Shown here piece after piece: positions 8,001 to 11,631 of a stretch of 11,631 nucleotides of DNA (its first letter is position 1; each line of letters opens with the position of its first letter). Under the pieces are notes generated by a model that had not been told where the DNA came from, made no database searches, and was given only the letters and a program-made list of their open reading frames with translations. The position numbers and the translations under genes are program-made. The stretch covers positions 1-11,631 of the forward strand of contig JAHDHT010000120.1 in assembly GCA_020631175.1 (NCBI GenBank), read 5' to 3'. Source of the stretch: Chitinophagales bacterium. GTDB lineage: Bacteria; Bacteroidota; Bacteroidia; Chitinophagales; JAHDHT01.

Positions 8001-8665
8001 TAGGTGCTTTCGATTTTAGAAATGGCTCTGATGGTCTTTACGTGCTTAAAGGTAATCCTGCATTAGATGGTACAGCATTAGACGATAATATCTTTGGAAC
8101 TTTATTACTTCCCGGGCCTGCTAAACCAAGGTCGGTTGATTTATGGCCGGCTTTCCATACTGGTGTACCTAATGTTATTCCTTATCAATTAGCTACCGGT
8201 AAAAATGGAGATCCACTTGCGGCAGGTAAACCATTTGTTAATAATTTCTTACCGAACGGTGGTGATATGCTGCGCTTGAATATGGCAGTGCCACCAACCC
8301 CAAGAAACGATGCAAACTTTAGTTCATTAGGTTTAATTCAAGCCGCTGTATTAGGTTTAACTGCAGCGCCTTATAATACCTCGGCAAATCTTGAATTTAT
8401 ACCTAACATGGATGGATTTCCGAACGGACGGAGATTAGAAGATGACGTTACAAGAATTGAATTGCAAGCAGTAGCCGGAATTGTGCTTGCTGCAGTAGGG
8501 CTTTGGTACGATGATTACGACCCGATGAATTCTGCTTCACCGGTAACAAATGATTTATTAAATGTATTAGGATATAGTACAGGTGTTGAATCAAATGATG
8601 CTCCTTTCAGTAGTCAATTTCCTTATCAGGCCTTACCATGGTCTGGAACAGAAATAAACCAATAG
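5072..8665 (+). CDS. DUF4331 protein split by a double beta-propeller insertion
   Basis: A 1197-residue secreted protein of unknown function. A signal peptide (1-30, hydrophobic core PFFILKVCFLSVILFCI) is followed by the DUF4331 hallmark SSHREAPLIAGDPLADNTDLYAF (32-54). The first DUF4331 part runs to about 339 (NPELALFM) and the second from 962 (GAVPAF) to about 1193. Between them lies a 622-residue block made of two tandem 305-residue repeats (353-647 and 658-952) that read as beta-propellers. Aspartate/glycine-rich loops such as QDDNGSNGGN and DVGDAGSDTDGAF recur and could bind metal, which is inference. The second DUF4331 part is about 80% identical (hand count, gapless over 232 residues) to the same part of the following gene. 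Unlike that neighbour, the protein ends at the domain boundary (ALPWSGTEINQ) and has no T9SS sorting signal, so it is probably periplasmic or released. It lies 12 nt after the TPR gene and 22 nt before the paralog. Confidence 0.92.
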   Translation: MKKIRTIPFFILKVCFLSVILFCISNTQLDASSHREAPLIAGDPLADNTDLYAFRSPDNPNTITIIANYIPMQLPQGGPNYYSFGENIRYEIHVDNDAGTPGDEIIYRFTFQKVNEDETTFFNIRLGAQNLKTSYTIERSLDGGNSFQTILTDGVVPPPNIGPRSIASAIGLGMPYEDIFNNAITQTTTGETVFAGPVDDPFFVDLGGIFDLGDAPRQNSAPRDGLAKYNVHSIALQVPISTLLKSGAASSPANILDGDYVIGVWASASRPAITTMTTSDDLTYTGDWVQVSRLGMPLTNEAVIPIGQKDYWNRLSPHDEFTESTLDNYFYNPELALFMVDPETPEVADLNGTLFTSSNNAQEINLLLIDNGNQIDESSFMPIAADADGIYYDKANDVLYHLNRTDNVVNAYSDVLAALSSGSIPQLTASSSSDFSNGREIAVSGDQLIVAQDDNGSNGGNKLIVYQISPSSITLQGIYDVAENLWGIHLNTDQLFAIEDNSDRLLVYNSIFNQPFGNLTPDQVVTVSGIVRTHGITYYAPTDQMFLTDVGDAGSDTDGAFTVINNYTTAASDDLIDASEQFRIDGNNTFLGNPVDIAFDPINQQIYIAERANSSGRLLGFNVPTSNGNVAPTYNTLKAGISAVYYNRSAFASLNNDIVFTSSNNSGFVNLFDDLSGNIIPSYSFESSGSDADGIFYDASFDAVYQLDRSSNVVNAYQNVSMAFARNSKPLISATSTSDFSNGREIAVVGNKLIVAQDDNGSNGGNKLIVYNVSPTSITLDRIFDVAENLWGIHLNGTELYAIEDNSDRLLVYYDVFNNPAGNLSPSAVIQVEGIVRTHGITYSAAGDIMVLTDVGAASSDTDGAFSIINCFNEVSSDGFISLNEQIRVAGSNTLLGNPVDVAYNNANGNIYIAERANGGGRLLTFNVPAAGGNIVPASNIASAGISAVFLNQYFNFNTYAGAVPAFDPLRIQSSSLGAFDFRNGSDGLYVLKGNPALDGTALDDNIFGTLLLPGPAKPRSVDLWPAFHTGVPNVIPYQLATGKNGDPLAAGKPFVNNFLPNGGDMLRLNMAVPPTPRNDANFSSLGLIQAAVLGLTAAPYNTSANLEFIPNMDGFPNGRRLEDDVTRIELQAVAGIVLAAVGLWYDDYDPMNSASPVTNDLLNVLGYSTGVESNDAPFSSQFPYQALPWSGTEINQ
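6128..7012 (+). repeat. Propeller repeat A (first copy of 305-residue tandem unit)
   Basis: Codes for residues 353-647 of the first DUF4331 protein. Six blade-like segments can be read: TLFTSSNN...INLLLID; DGIYYDKANDVLYHLNRTDN; GREIAVSGDQLIVAQDDNG...KLIVYQIS; LWGIHLNTDQLFAIEDNSDR; THGITYYAPTDQMFLTDVGD; and PVDIAFDPINQQIYIAERAN. A last strand AGISAVYYN could close the ring against the first segment. The fold is inferred from the repeating G-I/V...D...L-Y-I-A pattern; the duplication itself is seen directly. Confidence 0.85.
7043..7927 (+). repeat. Propeller repeat B (second copy of 305-residue tandem unit)
   Basis: Codes for residues 658-952 and aligns to repeat A with a constant offset of 305 residues (915 bp) and no gap. 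Hand counting over 263 aligned positions (385-647 against 690-952) gives about 167 identities, roughly 63%. Shared landmarks include SDFSNGREIAV, AQDDNGSNGGNKLIVY, VAENLWGIHLN, GIVRTHGITY and IYIAERAN. Synonymous codons differ even in identical segments, so the duplication is old and has been kept by selection rather than by recent copying. Confidence 0.9.
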
Positions 8666-8687
8666 CAAAACCAATAAAACAATAATT

Positions 8688-11564
8688 ATGAAATACATTA
8701 ATAATATATTTTTAATTGTGCTTGTATTGTGCCTTGTTTTTAACAATACAACACTGCAGGCTTCCAGCCATAGAGAAGCACCATTGATCAGCAATGATCC
8801 TCTAGCAGATAATGTTGATTTGTATGCTTTTAAAAATCCGGATAATCAGGATTTTATAAATATCATCGCTACATATAATCCAATGCAACTTCCACATGGG
8901 GGACCGAATTATTATAGTTTCGGCGAAAATATTAGATATGAAATACATGTAGATAATGACGCTACTGTTCCTGGTGATGAAATTACCTATCGTTTTACCT
9001 TTAAAAAAGTAAATGAAGCACCGCAAACATTTTTTAATATTTTTCTTGGAAACGAAAATTTAAAAACTACTTATACTTTAGAAAAAAGTACAGACGGTGG
9101 TCAGTCATTTCAAACAATTGTTGATGGAGGAGTGGTTCCACCAAACAATATCGGTGAGCGTTCAATTAATGGAGCTGCCGGATTAAACAGCGACTATGCT
9201 ACCTTATCTAATAACTCTATCACAACAGCAAGTTCAGGTGAAATGGTTTTTGCAGGTCCTTCTGATGATCCATTTTTTGTTGATCTAGGTGGTATTTTTG
9301 ACTTGGGTGATGCCCCACGTCAGAATGGAACACCGGTTGATGGTTTAGCATGTTATAATGTAAGTACTATTGCTCTTCAAATTCCAATTAGTAACTTATT
9401 AAAATCAGGAGCTTCAAGTACTCCGCAAAATATCTTAGATGGAGATTATATTATTGGGGTTTGGGCATCCGCCAGCCGACCTTCGATGACCACATTATCT
9501 AAAACAAATGGACCTGTTTACAGTGGTGATTGGGTACAGGTTTCTAGACTGGGGATGCCCCTTACCAATGAAGCCGTTATTCCGATTGGTTACAAAGATT
9601 TTTGGAACAGCATTTCGCCGTATGATGAAATTGCTGAAACAGACATGGATGAGTTTTTCTATAATCCGGAGTTAGCTTTGTATATGGATGATGATTTATT
9701 TGGTGGTGCTGTACCCGCATTTACGCCACTCAGAATTCAAAGTAATACGCTTGGAGCATTCGACTTTACCAATGGTGCGGATGGATTATTTCCGCTAAAA
9801 AATACAGCAGCCGTTGCAGGTACAGCTTTAGACGACAACATTTTTGGAACCTTATTATTACCCGCTGAAGGAAAACCACGTTCGGTTGATTTATGGCCGG
9901 CCTTCCATACAGGTGTTCCTAACTTCAGACCCTACCAATTAGCGACAGGTAAAAACGGGGATCCTCTTGCTGAAGGAAAACCGTTTATAAATAACTTTTT
10001 ACCAAACGGTGGGGATATGCTGCGCTTAAACATGGCGGTACCTGCTACCGATAGAAGTAGTTCTGACTTTAGTTCTCTCGGTTTAGTACAAGCTGCTGTT
10101 CTCGGTTTAACAGCTGCTCCATATAATACTAATGCTAACCTTGAATTTATTCCAAACATGGATGGATTTCCAAATGGGAGAAGGTTAGAAGATGATGTAA
10201 CAAGAATTGAATTACAAGCTGTAAGCGGTATTGTTTTAGCTGCAATTGGTTTATGGTATGATGATTATGATCCAAATTCATCTCCTTCCCCTGTGACGGA
10301 TGATTTACTAAATGTTTTAACTTTTAGTACCGGGGTAGAAGTCAATGACGTCGCTTTTAGAAATGATTTCCCATATGTTGCATTACCATTTAGTGGAACC
10401 GGTGATTGTAGTGGTGAATTAATAACGGAAGAACCAGAATGTACAAATGACGCCGGTGGAATGGCGCAAATGATGCAGTTTGTGTGTGCAGGTGCTGCCG
10501 CTTCAGCACAAACTGTAGGCGAAAATATTCAGGATGGAAGCATATTAATGTATGTTTTACATGATGGATCTTCAAATCTTGGAACCATTTACGCGATGAA
10601 TTCGAGTGGGATGTTTACCAATGATGGCTCATATCCCGCGAATACTCAATTATCTATTTCAGCTATTGTTGGTCCGCCAATAAATAACGGAATAGACCTC
10701 AATGATGCATGTACAGTAGTTGCTTTACCGGGTGCGCCATTAAGCTTTTTACTTCCTATTGAAATTAGTCATGATACAAATTGTAATAGTGCAACCGGTG
10801 AGTATACCGTTTCCTTTTCAATAACAGGTGGATATCCATCTTTCCCAAATAGTGGTGTTTCATATAATGTTTCCGGAGATTTTAATGGAACAGTTGCGCC
10901 AGGTGTAACAACAACCATTGGACCGATCGAAGATGGTGCTTCTTATTCTATTACTGTGAGCGATGATTTTAATTGTACAAAAACCATTTTTGAACCTAGC
11001 GTTCAATGCGATAAATTACCTATTGAATTAATTTCATTTACCGGAAAAGCAAATCAATTATTTGATCAATTAGATTGGCTTACCGCAACAGAAATTGAAA
11101 ACGACTACTTTACGCTTAAGCATTCTACGGATGGTTTAAGTTTCAATACAATTGCAACTTTAAAAGGAGCAGGAACAAGTTCTCAGGAAAATAGTTATCA
11201 ATTTAGAAATGAAGCAATTTCAAATGGAATCAATTATTATCAACTATTCCAAACCGATTTTGACGGAACAAAAGTATTGGCAGGTACAATAACACTGTTT
11301 AGAAAAACTGCTGATAGTCAAATACAATTGTATCCTAATCCGGTTAAAGATATGATGTATGTATACGTTGAAGAACAATTACCGGATGATACAAAGTTTG
11401 AAATCTATAATAATCAGGGTCAATTAGTATTGCAAAAAGCAGTTGCTTTTAATGCTAATAATAGTACGATCATGTTAAATATGAACGACCTCGGTACAGG
11501 CTTTTATACTTTAATGATTAAGTCATCATCAATAGTTCGGAGTATCAAATTTGCGAAGCTATAA
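8688..11564 (+). CDS. DUF4331 protein with T9SS type A sorting domain
   Basis: A 958-residue secreted, probably surface-attached protein. A signal peptide (1-25) precedes SSHREAPLISNDPLADNVDLYAF (26-48). An uninterrupted DUF4331 domain runs to about 571; where the upstream paralog carries its propellers this protein has only DDDLF (335-338 region) between NPELALYM and GAVPAF. A Cys/Gly-rich module follows (574-775), with paired cysteines, YVLHDGSSNLGTIYAMNSSG and a beta-sandwich-like SITGGYPSFPNSGVSYNVSG. Next comes a fibronectin-like segment typical of T9SS substrates (777-872, LPIELISFTGKA ... NYYQLFQTDFDG). The T9SS type A tail (about 875-958) shows IQLYPNPVKDMMYV, IYNNQGQLV, MNDLGTGFYTLMI and a basic ending IKFAKL. 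The tail would route the protein through the outer membrane by type IX secretion and be cleaved for surface attachment. The gene follows its paralog by 22 nt, as last gene of the operon. The role of DUF4331 is not known. Confidence 0.93.
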   Translation: MKYINNIFLIVLVLCLVFNNTTLQASSHREAPLISNDPLADNVDLYAFKNPDNQDFINIIATYNPMQLPHGGPNYYSFGENIRYEIHVDNDATVPGDEITYRFTFKKVNEAPQTFFNIFLGNENLKTTYTLEKSTDGGQSFQTIVDGGVVPPNNIGERSINGAAGLNSDYATLSNNSITTASSGEMVFAGPSDDPFFVDLGGIFDLGDAPRQNGTPVDGLACYNVSTIALQIPISNLLKSGASSTPQNILDGDYIIGVWASASRPSMTTLSKTNGPVYSGDWVQVSRLGMPLTNEAVIPIGYKDFWNSISPYDEIAETDMDEFFYNPELALYMDDDLFGGAVPAFTPLRIQSNTLGAFDFTNGADGLFPLKNTAAVAGTALDDNIFGTLLLPAEGKPRSVDLWPAFHTGVPNFRPYQLATGKNGDPLAEGKPFINNFLPNGGDMLRLNMAVPATDRSSSDFSSLGLVQAAVLGLTAAPYNTNANLEFIPNMDGFPNGRRLEDDVTRIELQAVSGIVLAAIGLWYDDYDPNSSPSPVTDDLLNVLTFSTGVEVNDVAFRNDFPYVALPFSGTGDCSGELITEEPECTNDAGGMAQMMQFVCAGAAASAQTVGENIQDGSILMYVLHDGSSNLGTIYAMNSSGMFTNDGSYPANTQLSISAIVGPPINNGIDLNDACTVVALPGAPLSFLLPIEISHDTNCNSATGEYTVSFSITGGYPSFPNSGVSYNVSGDFNGTVAPGVTTTIGPIEDGASYSITVSDDFNCTKTIFEPSVQCDKLPIELISFTGKANQLFDQLDWLTATEIENDYFTLKHSTDGLSFNTIATLKGAGTSSQENSYQFRNEAISNGINYYQLFQTDFDGTKVLAGTITLFRKTADSQIQLYPNPVKDMMYVYVEEQLPDDTKFEIYNNQGQLVLQKAVAFNANNSTIMLNMNDLGTGFYTLMIKSSSIVRSIKFAKL

Positions 11565-11594
11565 ATTCATAAAACTTTAGGTCATAGTTTTCCA

Positions 11595-11628
11595 AAGGGT
11601 CTGTTATTTATTTAGCAGATCCTTTTTT
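11595..11628 (+). terminator. Intrinsic terminator of the TPR-DUF4331 operon
   Basis: An 11-bp stem (11595-11605 AAGGGTCTGTT with 11614-11624 AGCAGATCCTT, including two G-T wobbles) has an 8-nt ATTTATTT loop and runs into a T-tract (11623-11628). It lies 30 nt after the stop codon of the last gene and marks the operon end. Confidence 0.85.
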
Positions 11629-11631
11629 ATT

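Noticed and set aside
9932..10159. Minus-strand open frame inside the second DUF4331 gene (similar shadows at 5596-5805, 7597-7851, 8802-9026 and 10390-10575)
   Set aside because: All are antisense to strongly conserved coding sequence, with no promoter, no ribosome-binding context and no domain-like features.
1..11631. CRISPR arrays, tRNA/rRNA genes, insertion sequences or phage genes
   Set aside because: No short regularly spaced repeats, cloverleaf-like sequences, transposase or integrase motifs, or terminal inverted repeats were seen.

Overview
The window looks like chromosomal DNA of a Bacteroidota bacterium. The base composition is AT-rich and start codons lack Shine-Dalgarno sequences. 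One promoter fits the Bacteroidota -33/-7 pattern (TTG, 20 nt, TATATTTG). The last protein ends in a type IX secretion (T9SS) type A sorting domain, and two genes encode DUF4331 proteins of the type common in this phylum. The Cys/Gly-rich module in the last protein resembles modules I associate with Saprospiria-like genomes, but I cannot fix the class.

Layout. (1) Positions 1-870: the 3' part of an uncharacterised Bacteroidota gene, open to the window edge. (2) A strong hairpin at 876-902 separates it from a convergent two-gene minus-strand operon: a MarR regulator (2100-1639) followed by a secreted YceI lipocalin-like protein (1628-951). The MarR promoter carries a perfect 18-bp palindrome over its -7 element, a likely auto-operator. 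(3) Divergently, an ECF sigma factor (2333-2869) is translationally coupled to a membrane-anchored RskA-type anti-sigma factor (2866-3660). (4) After a 163-nt gap with an ECF-like promoter candidate comes a tight three-gene operon: a membrane-anchored TPR protein (3824-5059), a 1197-residue DUF4331 protein (5072-8665) and a 958-residue DUF4331 protein with a T9SS tail (8688-11564). It is closed by an intrinsic terminator at 11595-11628.

The most striking structure is in the first DUF4331 protein. Compared with its tandem neighbour, its DUF4331 domain is split by a 622-residue block. That block is two gapless copies of a 305-residue repeat, each readable as a closed six-bladed beta-propeller. 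The neighbour has 5 residues at the same place and instead carries a C-terminal extension with a sorting signal. A working model, which is inference, is that the sigma/anti-sigma pair senses the envelope and drives a TPR plus DUF4331 secreted module. One DUF4331 paralog is equipped for binding through its propellers, the other for surface attachment through T9SS. Nothing in the window gives a biochemical function for DUF4331 itself.
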